This document shows positions 34,651-46,578 of a DNA stretch of 64,000 nt, one piece after another. The position numbers and the translations under genes are program-made. Each line of letters starts with the position of its first letter. The first letter of the stretch is position 1. The DNA is taken from positions 6,949,694 to 7,013,693 of the forward strand of contig CM033120.1 of NCBI GenBank assembly GCA_019321725.1. Direction: 5' to 3'. The notes below the pieces were generated by a model, which worked only from the letters and a program-made list of their open reading frames with translations, did not search any database and was not told where the DNA came from. The DNA is from Paulownia fortunei. Lineage: Eukaryota > Streptophyta > Magnoliopsida > Lamiales > Paulowniaceae.

Positions 34651-37540
34651 CTAACCTATTCTAGCCTACTCATCATCAAAATTTATATAAGTATATCATA
34701 ATGTATGGGATATGTATTGCATCAAGATAGTATTAATCATGTATCCATTAAACATTTATAATACATAAATAAATTATATTAATGCATTTGTGTTATATTA
34801 ATATTGCATAAATGATGTATTACTTATACTGTGTTTTTGTTTCATGCAGTTTATCAGAGCATCAATATAGTACTAAATACAAAGATGTGAATTACCTATA
34901 CATATGGCTGTTTCATTCTCCTCGTCTAATTAGTTCATTTTTTTGGACTGGCATCATGTCTATAATGGTCGTTTTAAGGCGTATATGTCACCAGACCCTA
35001 TTGGAGACGTCATTATCATCGTTTAAAATTAGATATATCCTTTTATAGGAAGCAAGGTAGTGCGATGTGATGAACTAATGGTTAATTTCAGTATATATTT
35101 TTTAAGATGAATGTAAACCTCTATTAGACTCATACCTTTTTACATTGACAACATACGAAGCTCGCCATTGTAAACACAACTTCCTAATAGTTAAATCTTA
35201 CCTCTTTACCCATATGTAGACATTTTTTCAAGGACTAAGAGAGTATAAAAGTTGGAGCTCATGGTGTTGGTATTGGCAGTAGATGTGGCGCTAGGGGATG
35301 GCAGTAGCAAAAAAAAGACTCAATGTCGTAATGGAGGTGTCAGTGGATATTGGTGGTGGCTAAAACGAGCATAGCTCTCATGGATGATCGTTATGGTAGT
35401 TATTACTATCATAGTGGCAATTTTAGGTGCTCACGACAGTGGTATTTTCTTTGGCAGATAAGTATGATTCTTGATTTGGGGGAAAGAAATTAGGTCAACA
35501 GAGTGTTGTTAGTGGAGGCTAGGGTAAAACCAAGTACAATGTGGCCTCTCACAGATGGAACCGATGGTGGTTATTAGTGGTTGTAGGGGAAATTTTAAAT
35601 ACTAGTGATGGTCGTTTTTTCTTGAGCAGACAACGTAATGGCCGGGTGAAGGAAAAGAGAGAGAAATTAGGTCGATGACAAAAAAAAGATTGAAATATTA
35701 AGTGTGAGGGTATTTTGGTCAATCCAGGTGGGTGGGGAAAAAAGTCTAAAAAGTTGATTTTGATTTAGAGAATGAAAACTATGGAAGTGATGGATGAGGA
35801 CAAAATAAAATGAGACTAGCCTTATGGATTTTCTATCAACTTGCCCTATACCTTGAGGTACCTATTCACCCATTTGATTAGTAAAAAATATAGTCATTTA
35901 ATCTATTAAATACTCATCATATCAAAAATTAATATTTTCCTTCGGTGGTACCTATGCTACACCTAATGCATGATGCACTAGGTGAATGGATTTCCACTTC
36001 CCTTCACAAAAGAATTTCATAAATCTTCTCCTTCTCTCTCCTCTCTCTTTCCTAATTTATTGAACTATTTAGTTTAAACTTCTTTCATCATTCTTATATG
36101 CCAAGAATGATAAAATTGAATCTTTTGAAGCTGATATGTACGAAATCAAGGCTCTCCATCCTTTGGTGGCATCAAAACTACACTATCTATGCGAACACTT
36201 TCTAGTTCACTTCCTCCTACACGAACTCTTCTAAGTCCTTTAGTTTCACAATAGGAAGACAACGGTTGAAGTTTTCCTACAAGATTTGAGAGAAAACAAT
36301 GAAAAAATAGAATGTAGCCGATCAGTCTTTGGAGTTTCTTTTTATTTTTTAATCATATTTTTTCGCCAATGGTCAAGTAAGTTTCTTCAACTATATTATT
36401 GAAAAAAATAGTGAAATAGATCTCCATTTTAAATTTTTCTTTTTATGTTGCATGATTCATAGTCATATTTTGTAGCCCCTCGTACTAGGGGCGATTACAG
36501 TATGATTTGGCAGTTTTTCTATTAATTTCAAAGTAAATTGTCATATATGATTTTATTAAATATTAATTTTAAATTTCAATTTTGTTGAATAAAATCAAAG
36601 GTGCAATTTAGGACGGTCGGACGATTTTGAGATTTTAATAAAGATAAAAATAAAAAGATCATGTGATTAATATTTATTTTTTTTGTAGTGCCATACAATT
36701 GAATCATTTAAAATTTGCAAGAACAACAAAATCATATTAAAAAGAGCAAGAAGTAAGAAAAAGATATTCATCTTTGCACCTAAGCTATCAGTTGAATAAA
36801 TGCTTCCACTTTCTACCGATTATTTGAACCTTAAAAACAAAATCATTCCTATTTATCTCCTTTCATTCTATAACTTGCATATAAAATTTTTATTATCTAT
36901 TAGCATTGGTCATCAACTTTTACTTCGCAAAAATGAAATTTACTAAGTGATTTTGCTATAGGCACAAATGAAGATTGAACTTGAAGGTCAAGAGCACAAG
37001 GGTTGGGCACTTACTTAACATTAGGTGGGTGGTCGGTAATGATTTGGGTGGTTTGCAATTCTTCCCAAGAGGTGCAGTTTTTACTTTTATTCTTAAATCA
37101 CAATTCGTGCATAAAATTAGAATCAATTGTGTGGTGCAATGCAGTTCAAGTAGTTCGATTAATTTTTAAAATTTAATGATTGTAACCCTTGAGAATCTTA
37201 TGTGTGGGTCCTATATGTGAGCTCATCAATTAGGCCATGATTTTTCCAGACCCCGCTAATTTGAAAGTCACCAAAAATAAACTCAGAATTGTAGGAAAGG
37301 AAGAGCCGCCAAGAATACACATGAATTGTAGGAACGGAAGAAATGGAAGCATTAGATGCCTTGAGGTTGGATGAGGAAATGATTGGTGAGTTCTTCAATA
37401 AACTATTATAGAAAGGGATTTTTGGGTTTGGTTTGATTGAGTGTTAATGACCATGAAGATTAGATAGTTAATGAATTCACATATGTAGCCATAGATAAAG
37501 AACAATTTGATTTTATTTTTATTTTTTTGGCGGGGGGTTT
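34651..37540. other. Intergenic DNA, no gene recognised
   Basis: Only short ORFs without recognisable domains. 35250-35720 is a G/T-rich stretch (GGTGGTTAT, GGTAGTTATT) that looks like low-complexity transposon-derived DNA. 37198-37398 (minus) is a 66-codon Ser-rich ORF with no family recognised. Confidence 0.35.
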
Positions 37541-39173
37541 TATGTTTCTGGAAATAAATTAAAGATGATATCCAATGAGGAGGAAGACCATAAAGTGAAG
37601 GAGTTCAAAAGTGAATTGAACTCGTTGAAAAATTAATTTCCCTGATTTTAGTCTTTGTCAAGTAAAAACTTATATTATACACGCTATTATAAGTATAAAT
37701 TTCTTCTTTCTTATATATATTTTGAATTAAATAAATAATAATCATACTTTTGAGGTAAAACAATTATACGTATTATATGTATTTTGTGTTATTTGATGAC
37801 TAATACTCTATTTTACAAATATATATAATACTTTTCTAAAATTTATAGTATTAAATGAATATCACATAAATAAAAAATAAAAATACTAATAAATAATAAA
37901 AATATTAGTTATTGTTAAATAGATATATGTAAGTTATGTCATCATTATAAATTAAATGATTTAGTGATATATAAAAAATAATTTTATTATTTTTTATTAT
38001 CGAATAATTTTTTACACTCATATTTCATTCGTACATCAAGATTATCCTTTTTTTAATTTTTGGGCTGATTTATATACCTTCACTTTGAACAAAAACTCAA
38101 AAATTCAAAATACTCTTTATTCTATATTTAACTAATTAGGATTTTAACTCAAAAATATGAAATAATATTTCTTTTCTAACCTAATTGCAAACAACAATTG
38201 AGTCAAGTCAACACACGACCCAAAAAATTGCGGTAGGGTTACACGTTCTATATCAACAAACCTAATCGGCCTACAACTGGGTCGAATATAATTATACTAC
38301 TATAGGTATTAGATGGGCTTGGACCTAGGCTTGGGTACAATTTTACAGTTCCCATTGACAAGTCTACCAGAAACCAAATGCACAGGCTAGCATGAAAACA
38401 TAAATTTTAATTAGTATTCACTTAAGTATTAGCAATGTCTTTTAAATTGGATGAGACCGGTCCAACCATTAGTAGTAACAATATTTTTAAAATTAGATCA
38501 AATCGATTGAATCATTAATTTTAATTAAGTATTAATAATATTTTTAAAATTGAATTGTACCGATCGATTGTACAATTATAAATTGATAATCGATTCGATC
38601 CAACTGAAGACAAAAAAATTAAATATTTGATTAAAAATCAATAAAAAAAATTGGTCAAATCGATAAAAAAATTAATCAAACTGATCAAAACTAATTTTTT
38701 TTTCTTAATTTTTTAGAAATCTTAAACTTGTTATTTCGTTACATGCATGTGATTATTTGAAATTTAAATTTATTATATATTTTTTTTAATTATATATTTA
38801 TTTTATTTATCTTTTATATAATAATTAATATATTACATGAACATTTTATATAATATAATAAAAAAATATTATTAATTTTCATCATATGGGCGATTGAACC
38901 AATTTACTCAATATGAAAAAAAATATAATCAACTTTCATCACATAGATCGGACAGTCTACTGAACTAGTTCGTCCGATTGAATCACTAACCGACATCAAG
39001 ATCAATTGATTACTGATCCATTATAAAACTAATGAGTATTCAGATCAAGTTATTAGCTTTTAAAATATTTTACAAAACATTTGAAACTTATTAGATGTTC
39101 CAAAATGTTTTGACAAATATTTAAGGAGATGAAAGCTTAAAAAGTAAATATTAAAATCTTATAAGTTCTAATT

Positions 39174-39204
<31 letters not shown>

Positions 39205-40020
39205 CCTAACTTATTTTTAAAATTTCAACAAACTACTTTAATTTGATTATATATATCACAAAATTATAATCATTAGCAATTTTTAAATCTTTGAATTTAT
39301 TTTATCCAAACACTTTAACTTATTTTATGAAATATAACATATCATTAAATTCAGAAAACATCGAATAAAAATATCAAATTTTATAAGATGTATTAAATAA
39401 ATATCACTAAATATTCTCTTAGGTCATCTCCAACCCACAACTTTATTTTAGCACAACTTTTGCACTAAAATGGTACAATTTCTACACCAAACTTAAAATC
39501 CAATCTCAATCCATATGCTTCAAATTTTACTCTAAAATAAATATTTCTTGAATATTTCTTATTATTCCATTTACAATAACTATTTTAATTCATCAAATAT
39601 CTATTACCATATTAATACAATTACATATTCAATTTATATTTTACATTTAGATAATTAAATAATATATTTAAATTGTCACAATGTATTTAAATTATCATAT
39701 TTCTAATCTATATGATTTATTATAAGGAATAAATTTTAACAATATAAATATTTTAATCTTAATAATACCAATTAGGATAAAATAATTACATTATATTAAA
39801 AATATTTGAGTACATATAAAATAAAAAAAGAAATAATTTTATTGAAAAATATACAATTAGGATAAATTATAAATTTTTAAAATATTTTTAAATATAATAA
39901 ATAAATATAAAATTTATTAAACAAAAACAAAAAAAAAACAGAAAAATTGATAGTGCGCCAGCTGGTTTTTCTTCCCATTTTAGCACCCAATCCTGCAATT
40001 GCCGTAGGGTTTGGGTTTTC
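37541..40020. other. Very AT-rich spacer with an (AT)n microsatellite
   Basis: No gene recognised. 38430-39010 has hAT-end-like phrases (GACCGGTCCAACCATTA, ATCGATTGAATCATTAA) without definable ends. Confidence 0.45.
39176..39204. repeat. (AT)n microsatellite
   Basis: About 14 uninterrupted AT units. Confidence 0.95.
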
Positions 40021-40022
40021 CC

Positions 40023-40161
40023 TTAGTCACCAATTGCACAACTCAAAAGTGAACAACAGCCTTTCCCTTTTGATATCTAAAAGTAATCAGGATAACCAAA
40101 GCCAATACAAACCAGAAATTATGTTGTCTGAAGCTTAGTCACCAATTGCACAACTCAACAA
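40023..40161 (-). repeat. Inverted copy of the R/S repeat found 3' of NFD6
   Basis: Segment R (about 77 bp, 40058-40133) is the reverse complement of 46579-46655 and 46691-46767. It is flanked on both sides by segment S (40023-40057 complete, 40134-40161 partial), whose plus-strand copy is 46656-46690. Copies are almost identical. The partial S ends exactly where the LTR of the young Tekay element begins (40162). Confidence 0.9.
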
Positions 40162-41170
40162 TCTGTTTACAAAACCATAACAGAGCGGCTTATTTAAAAA
40201 CAAAACAGAGTTTTCAAAATAAACTACAAAACATGTCGAAGCATGGCATATGAACAAATCTCTGTCCGACCGCTCTAGAGACTTAGTCAACCTCTAAACC
40301 TGTACATTTCCACCTGCATCACATGAATCTAATGAGCTAAAGGCTTAGTAAGATGAAACTGATGTAATAACAAATAACATATATGCACATCTCATAAATC
40401 ATTAAATGCAATATTCTATTTAATAATTTTCATTCATAAATCATTCTTTAGGGCCCTTGAAGTGTGGTACCTAACTAATAGTGATAGACCATAGTTTTCG
40501 GAACCTGTTCATAATGATTGGCCAATAAGAGAACTAATACGGGGTTTCCATACTTGGTCTTTCAACCTCAGGTATTAGCCGTATTCTATCTCATTCATTG
40601 TGGCTTTCCTATACCGGTTTTTCAACCTCAAGTATTTGCCACCATTTGTTGAGTCCGCCGGTCCCTCCCGCGTCCCTCGTCTACCCGATCATCAATCAAG
40701 TACCATACTTCCTTTTCAAAAACCTCATTATATTCTTAATAGTGTCATGCTTTATAAACCATAAATGCATCAAACATTACATCATTTGACAAACAACAAC
40801 AATCACATTAAAACATGAACAAACATTATATGATTCTTGTGATACACCAAATGAAAGCTTCAACTTACCTCAAGTCCACTTTATGCTAGGTGAAAAGGCC
40901 AATCTCTTTGGAAGATAGGATGTGTTAAAAGCCTAACATAATCAAATCATGTACCATTTAATATCCTTTTTATAAATCATTTAGTCTATTCTAGTTAAAG
41001 TTTATATACATTTTTCAATCTTTTGTAAAGAATTACATATCAATTATTCATGTTCGTGCAATCATGCTATTTGTAAGCCATAATTCAATAATGCACATTG
41101 ATTAGATGCAAATTCATGCAAAATGCTTATTATTGGCTATATAGGAGAGAATTGAGAATTGGGCATTACA
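40162..41170 (-). repeat. 3' LTR of the Tekay element, main part
   Basis: On minus, TGTAATGCCCAATTCTC (41170) leftward to GTAAACAG (40162). It matches 50287-51293 almost base for base. The last ~180 bp of the LTR are missing here and found inverted at 42932-43113. Confidence 0.95.
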
Positions 41171-42419
41171 ATCCTTCCTTCCTTATAAAAATTTCGTCCT
41201 CGAAATTTGACGTACCAAATAATTCCGAATACTTGCTCTGCATTTCTTCTTCTCTTTCCCATGTGGCATCTTCTACAGAATGATTCCTCCATAATACTTT
41301 AACAAGTCGAATCTTTTTCGTTCTCAACTCTTTTTCCTTCTGATCTAGAATTTGCACTGGTTTCTCTTCATAGGCTAAATCATGAGTCAATTCCAACGGT
41401 TCATAACTCAACACATGAGAAGGGTTTGAAATGTACTTTCTCAACATAGACACATGGAAAACATTGTGAACAGTAGATAATGATGGAGGTAAGGTCACTC
41501 TATAAGCTTTATCACCAACTTTTTCGAGAATCTCGAATGGGCCTACATACCTTGGACTGAGTTTTCCTTTCTTTCCAAATCTCATAACACCTTTCATGGG
41601 AGCTACTTTTAAGAACACATGATCCCCAATGGCAAACTCTAGATCTTTTCTCCGTTTATCTGCATAACTTTTCTGTCTACTCTGCGCAATCTTCATTCTC
41701 TCTCGTATCTTCTCCACTACCTTAGCGGTATGTTGAACTATTTCTGGACCAAGTAGGCTTCGTTCTCCAACTTCATCCCAATGAACTGGAGATCTACATT
41801 TCCTTCCATACAATGCTTCATAAGGCGCCATTCCAATTGTTGATTCGTAGCTATTATTATAAGTAAACTCCACTAATGGAAGCTTTGCATCCCAACTCCC
41901 TTGAAAATCTAGCACACAAGCTCTTAACATATCCTCTAATATTTGAATAACCCTTTCTGATTGCCCGTCACTTTGTGGATGAAATGCTGTACTGAATGCA
42001 AGTTTTGTTCCCATGGCATTGTGTAAGCTCTTCCAAAATGTAGATGTAAACTTAGGATCTCTGTCAGACACTATTGAAACTGGCACCCCATGTAACCTGA
42101 CTATCTCTTTAATATATTGTTGAGCATACTGATCTATATTGTATGTGGATTTCACTGGAAGAAAATGGGCTGATTTAGTTAATCTATCAACAATCACCCA
42201 TATGGAATTATACCCCTTTTGTGTTCTAGGTAATCCAAGCACAAAGTCCATTGTAATGTGTTCCCATTTCCACTCTGGAATCAACAAAGGCTTCAACAAC
42301 CCTGATGGTCTTTGATGTTCAATCTTAACTTGTTGACAAGTTAGACATTCAGCCACAAATTTTGCTATATCTCTCTTCATTTTAGGCCACCAATAATGTT
42401 GTTGTAAGTCCTTATACAT
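41166..42419 (-). CDS. Chromovirus integrase with C-terminal chromodomain
   Basis: 417-codon open frame, the downstream half of pol. It inserts retroelement cDNA into chromosomes. The C..C half of the zinc-binding motif is CLTC (residues 25-28); the His half falls in the preceding, interrupted region. The catalytic core has D58 (MDFVLG), D119 (VSDRDPKF) and E155 (DGQSERV), i.e. DDX35E. The GPY/F-like module RYVGPFEILEKVG lies near residue 290. A chromodomain follows (about 345-400: PVQILDQKEKELRTKKIRLV, VLWRNHSVEDATWE), which in chromoviruses steers insertion to heterochromatin. The stop codon overlaps the 3' LTR start (41170) and the polypurine tract lies inside the last codons. The frame is undamaged but has lost its link to the upstream polyprotein. 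Confidence 0.9.
   Translation of the reverse strand: MYKDLQQHYWWPKMKRDIAKFVAECLTCQQVKIEHQRPSGLLKPLLIPEWKWEHITMDFVLGLPRTQKGYNSIWVIVDRLTKSAHFLPVKSTYNIDQYAQQYIKEIVRLHGVPVSIVSDRDPKFTSTFWKSLHNAMGTKLAFSTAFHPQSDGQSERVIQILEDMLRACVLDFQGSWDAKLPLVEFTYNNSYESTIGMAPYEALYGRKCRSPVHWDEVGERSLLGPEIVQHTAKVVEKIRERMKIAQSRQKSYADKRRKDLEFAIGDHVFLKVAPMKGVMRFGKKGKLSPRYVGPFEILEKVGDKAYRVTLPPSLSTVHNVFHVSMLRKYISNPSHVLSYEPLELTHDLAYEEKPVQILDQKEKELRTKKIRLVKVLWRNHSVEDATWEREEEMQSKYSELFGTSNFEDEIFIRKEGL
41171..41184 (-). promoter_or_regulatory. Polypurine tract, inside the integrase reading frame
   Basis: On minus AAGGAAGGAAGGAT directly before LTR start TGTAATGCCC. It doubles as the last codons (K-E-G) of the integrase frame. 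Confidence 0.85.
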
Positions 42420-42461
42420 TTTTGTGCTACCTGGGTGTACTGAGTAAGGAGTAGTATGAGC

Positions 42462-42940
42462 TTATTCTAAAATATCTCCTTTCATGGCCTTGTCAAACGG
42501 CACACACAGTCTCCCTTTATATTGAATAATCCCATCATCAGTAATAGAGAAATCTGACCTCTTTCCAACCTCAATCATTCTTTTCAATCTACACAAATGT
42601 GTGTCCACCTTTTGACCTTCTCTAATTCTATCTTGAAGTACAGGTCTCAACACTAAGGCTGACAACAAACACTTTTTCCCTTTAGGTACAATTTCAAGCT
42701 CTAATCTCTGCAAATCCAGTAATATTGACTTTTGTATAACAAAAAAGAAGACGTGGATTTTCTGCTCAATGCATCTGCAACCACATTCGCTTTACCAGGA
42801 TGATAGTTGATCACACAATCATAATCCTTCACAAGTTCTAGCCATCTTCTTTGTCTCATATTCAACTCTTTTTGGGTAAATAAGTACTTCAAACTCTTAT
42901 GATCTGTGTATATCTCACACTTCTCACCATCCAAATGTAC
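42462..42940 (-). pseudogene. Chromovirus RNase H (C-terminal part) and pol linker
   Basis: 42940-42733 reads [58 protein letters not shown]: the C-terminal part of Gypsy RNase H, including the Asp of YTDHKSL and the H..G.AN.VADALSR end. A frame shift near 42720 leads to the linker ([28 protein letters not shown]) to 42462, where a stop separates it from integrase. Its N-terminal partner, ending FALK, is now 4.3 kb away at 47258. Only about four codons are missing between the two halves, so they were one gene. Confidence 0.9.
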
Positions 42941-43113
42941 TCAGTTTTGATATATGTATATGGTGTGTTTAAAATGATTCAAGTTCTTTCTCTTATAGCT
43001 AAGAATGAAAACTTTTATTAAAAATCATAACTCTAGTAAAGATGAAAAATTAACATTTTTTGACTTAACTGTATCAGTTTGTTTAGACTATGCAGTTTGG
43101 ATATGGGTGTTAC
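42932..43113 (+). repeat. Inverted terminal ~180 bp of the Tekay 3' LTR, upstream of NFD6
   Basis: Reverse complement of 50105-50286 with few changes: CAAATGTACTCAGTTTTG ... ATGGGTGTTACC. It is the exact complement of what is missing from the LTR at 40162, pointing to one broken LTR. In LTR sense it reads towards NFD6, whose ATG is 62 bp further. At its left edge CAAATG(TAC) is shared with the RNase H codons HL, i.e. microhomology. Confidence 0.9.
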
Positions 43114-43174
43114 CGCACCACTAAAAAAAAATCTCAAAATTCCATCCCCAAGAGAAAATAAAGAAGGAAAGGAA

Positions 43175-44938
43175 ATGGCAATCGCCGCCGCCAGATCAGT
43201 TTTCCGGCCGTCAACCGTCCGTAATGCCGCCGCGAGGCTCGCGCCCCAACCAAAAGCTGCTCGCTCCCCGTTTCGCCTCCCCTCTAGAACTCCGCTCGCT
43301 CAACGCCTCTTCCGGTATCTCTACTATTCTGTATATACACATTAAATTGCGTTCAATTCATTTGCAGATTTAAAAAAAGTAATTTAATATTTTGTTTTCA
43401 ATAACTCTTCGGTTGAATAAATTTAAAAGGAGTCCCGTTGAGATGAGTGCGTGCGTGCTGTCAATGCAGCCGTACCACACAGCCACTGCCTCGGCATTGA
43501 TGACGTCGATGCTCACAGTCTCCGGCTGCGGTTTTGGTTGGCTCTCTGAAGGTGCTTTTAGTTTAATTTAATTATTTTTTCATTTTTTTTATTGATTATA
43601 GCGTGAATTTTGAATTACTGTAAACTGCTATTTGTTAATGCTTAAAATGCTTTGTTATTATAAATAACTTAATTGGATGAGTAAACACTACAAGCCTGCA
43701 GGAATATGCATGTATTCATATACATTTAGGTTTTTTGACGGATTTTGTTATTGTATTTGTCGTTCTTTGGTGTGCTGTTTGTGATGAGTCATTGCTGTTA
43801 TGTATATGCATTTTTACGGCACTGCAAGTATGCTAATGAAGTGAAGAAATGTTAATTTTACAAATTGCTTATAAATGATGCAACAGTTAGCAGATTGTAT
43901 TTGATATCTTCTCCCTCTTACTTTGTGTTTGTGATATGAGAGATGCAAGGGTGTGGGTGCTTTTGGCATGAGCATGAGTGGCAGTTGGGGTGTGTGTTTG
44001 TCATTAGTAACTTTTCTCTAGACCACTCAGATTTGGTTTTTCCCGTGTGGAAACAACTGGAGAAAATTAAGTCCGATAAGCCGTCAAATTGATGCAGGAT
44101 TTCTTTCTCGAACAAAGGTTCTAGCTTGCAAGTAAAGACCCATGATTGAGTAGTTGGAGAAGGACAAAAGGGAAATTACGAATGGCTTTCCATTCTTGTC
44201 AGAAAAGCTATAGAACCAGTGGTGTTCATATTATTCTTAAATTGCCTCTTAGAGTAAGTTAGTCAATTCTCAAATCATTTGCGCCTATGAACACAGCTTC
44301 CTGTGTCCATTGGCTATCCCAATAACCACAGTTTTAATCTGTACTGTGTGTTGATTTTTTTTTCCTGCTAATTCTTTCAAACTGACACAATTTTTCATTG
44401 GAGGGATCCTTCAAAATGTTTTAGTATTTACATTCTGCTTTTAAGTGTACTTGGATAATTATCTTAACATGTGTGACTTTCTGCTTTCTTTCCTCATCTT
44501 TCTCCGTAAACCACAATTTAGTGAAATTTCTGCAGTCCTGCTTTGCAGTAGAACTCCTAAATTTAGTAAATGCTGATAGGTCGCCTAATGGCTTTTCATT
44601 CTTGATTTAGGTATCTAGCTACGTCTATAGAGCACTATTTGGCTGGCCTTATCCTCATTTTATGTCTCCGGTGAGTTAGTTTTCACTCGACAGTGCCCTG
44701 CATACTTATAGGATACAAGTCAGTCTAGAAATGACTGCGTTTCATTTTATATCGTCCCTCTTCTGTATTATCTTTCCTTCTAGTGTATGGTGAATTGGGA
44801 TTCCTAAAGATGATAACAGTATATATGTCTTCCAGTTTCATTTTTTCAGATGTCTGCTTCCTAAATCCTATTTCCTAATTTTGATAAATTAGTGTCTTCT
44901 TCATTCTTCATATTGTAGGCCTTGACAAGACTAGATGA
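43175..44938 (+). CDS. NFD6: NUCLEAR FUSION DEFECTIVE 6-like mitochondrial protein
   Basis: Only host gene in the window that appears intact. Three coding exons: 43175-43314, 43430-43551, 44919-44938 (282 nt, 93 aa). Introns 43315-43429 and 43552-44918 have GT/AG ends (CG^GTATCT...AAAAG^G; GAAG^GTGCTT...TGTAG^GC). The N-terminus [20 protein letters not shown] is an Arg/Ala-rich mitochondrial presequence, followed by [16 protein letters not shown]. Exon 2 gives [20 protein letters not shown] and [21 protein letters not shown], the family signature. Exon 3 adds LDKTR and the stop. In Arabidopsis, NFD6 is needed for fusion of polar nuclei and acts in mitochondria. Retaining intron 2 would give the alternative end EGAFSLI. 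The upstream region is retroelement DNA, so expression is uncertain. Introns rule out a retrocopy. Confidence 0.9.
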
Positions 44939-46578
44939 AGATGCAGAAGCAAAGAGGAATGCTTTTAAATCTCTATTTCAGAACTTTGTTTACAAGAAGT
45001 CAATGCTTTATATCAACTAGACATTTTCTTTCTTTCTTAAATTCGAACCCTAAAACATTAGGGATGCGGGGAGGGGGCAGGATTCGAACCCCTGACCTCA
45101 TCGAGGTCTGGTGCCACCACTCCTATTGAGTGTTGGTTATATCGACCAGACATGCTTTGGCTGTTTTATATATGAATAATAACTTTCTATTATCATATCA
45201 ACAGGTTGAATAAATTCTCATTTGTTGAGTTTCTTTTTCCTATGATTTCTTTTCATGCACTAATGTCCATGTCACAAATTCTTCTTTTCTGCACATGAAC
45301 TTTCTTTTATACAGTTGTTATATTGCCAAAGTCTGCGCCAGTTAGATAAATATGAGTTTGTTTATGAGCTGGAATAGTCAAATTTGGGTAAATCTCACTG
45401 GATTAGTATTCCACTTAGCTATAGGGGTCATTAACATCAGAGAATTGAATCAAGTAATCAAGGTTGAAACTTACATTTTGTCTTTATTTAATCAGCTTGC
45501 TATGATGGTGTGTGATGAAATTTGGAAGGCAAGGAATATTTTATGTACAAACTCTTCTTTCTAACTCTGGTCGTGAAAGTGAAGAACTTTTGATTGTGCT
45601 GGAGAAGAGCCACCTCACTCTGTACCTAGAGGGACTATTAAATGTTTCTTTTTTCATTATAATGTTTGATATTATCTTTTTCTTCGATCGTGAATGCTAA
45701 ATGTTGTCACCAAATTTAAAAAGCGCATGCATGAATGCTTTTTAAGTCATCTTTTCTGTATCGTATGTGCTATCAATGGTCAATATCTTCAAAGTACTTT
45801 ACTGATTTCTCATATATTAATCAGCTTGCAATGAGAATCTGCGAACAGTACCATCCTTCAAGGCCTCAAAGTGCAGGTTTCTATCTGAAATTGTGCTATC
45901 CAGAAGAATATTATGTAGAGAAACATTTTCTTTTTGTTTCTGCCTTTGTTGTTTTTTCTTTTTGAAGTCATTGCCTTATTATGACTTCCATCTTGAAAAA
46001 ATAAAAGAAGAAATGCATAATCAGCCTTACATGGGGGATGATCTTCATTGAAAGTAGCTAATGAACTGAAGAATTTGTGATTTGTTTATTTATGACTTTT
46101 TATTTGCTAATTGCCGTGGATTTAGATTGAAAATGTGACTTTTATGTGTACATTGTACAATAGCATCTTATGCATAATTATTGAGTACTATATCTTTCTT
46201 AAGGCCTTAAACTTTGATTCCTAATAAAGCATTTGATAGTCAACTGGCGAGCCAATGCCATTCTTCTAAATGGATATGAACTGAAGTGGATTTTTTCATC
46301 CTTGCATTTGCCAAGTTTCCATGAGCACTGAAATGGATTCTTTCATTCTTGCATTTGCCAGGTTGCGATGATGCATAATGGAAGTTTTCTAAAGCGTCTC
46401 TCACACCACCATTAATGAGTTTTCGAGTCGTTGGCATCTCCTTTCAAGTTTTGGTGCTGTTTCGGTGTCTCCTGTTGTGATAAAAATGTTTCAGTCAATT
46501 TTGTTAATTCTATTAGGCAATACTTGTGGACGACATCCCTGTACTGCATTTATTTGTGATTTATCATCCGGGCTAGAG
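44939..46578 (+). other. Probable 3' UTR and downstream region of NFD6
   Basis: Follows the NFD6 stop. Composition (TG-rich, long T tracts before AG) resembles UTR with introns; TTTAATCAG and ATTAATCAG precede near-identical words CTTGCTATGA and CTTGCAATGA at 45494 and 45824. No transcript end could be placed. Contains a SINE-like insertion at about 45030-45150 and a 47-bp tandem duplication at 46281-46366 (CTGAAGTGGATT...CATTTGCCA). Confidence 0.45.
45030..45165 (-). repeat. Possible tRNA-like SINE fragment
   Basis: On minus, GGTCAGGGGTTCGAATCCTG contains a near-perfect RNA polymerase III B box (GGTTCGAATCC), preceded by TGGTGGCACCAGACCTC. A convincing A box was not identified. The region is GC-richer than its surroundings. 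Confidence 0.35.

Noticed and set aside
37198..37398. 66-codon minus-strand ORF as a gene
   Set aside because: No recognisable domain, no splice context and the neighbourhood is repeat-like.
39947..40138. 63-codon plus-strand ORF resembling the minus-strand ORF at 46686-46976
   Set aside because: It is the reverse-complement R/S repeat; no sign of coding constraint.
40598..40789. 63-codon ORF repeated almost identically at 50721-50912
   Set aside because: Both lie in the two LTRs of the same element in antisense; identity reflects LTR identity.
43175..44938. NFD6 as a processed retrocopy carried by the retroelement
   Set aside because: Two GT-AG introns are present and the gene is antisense to the element.
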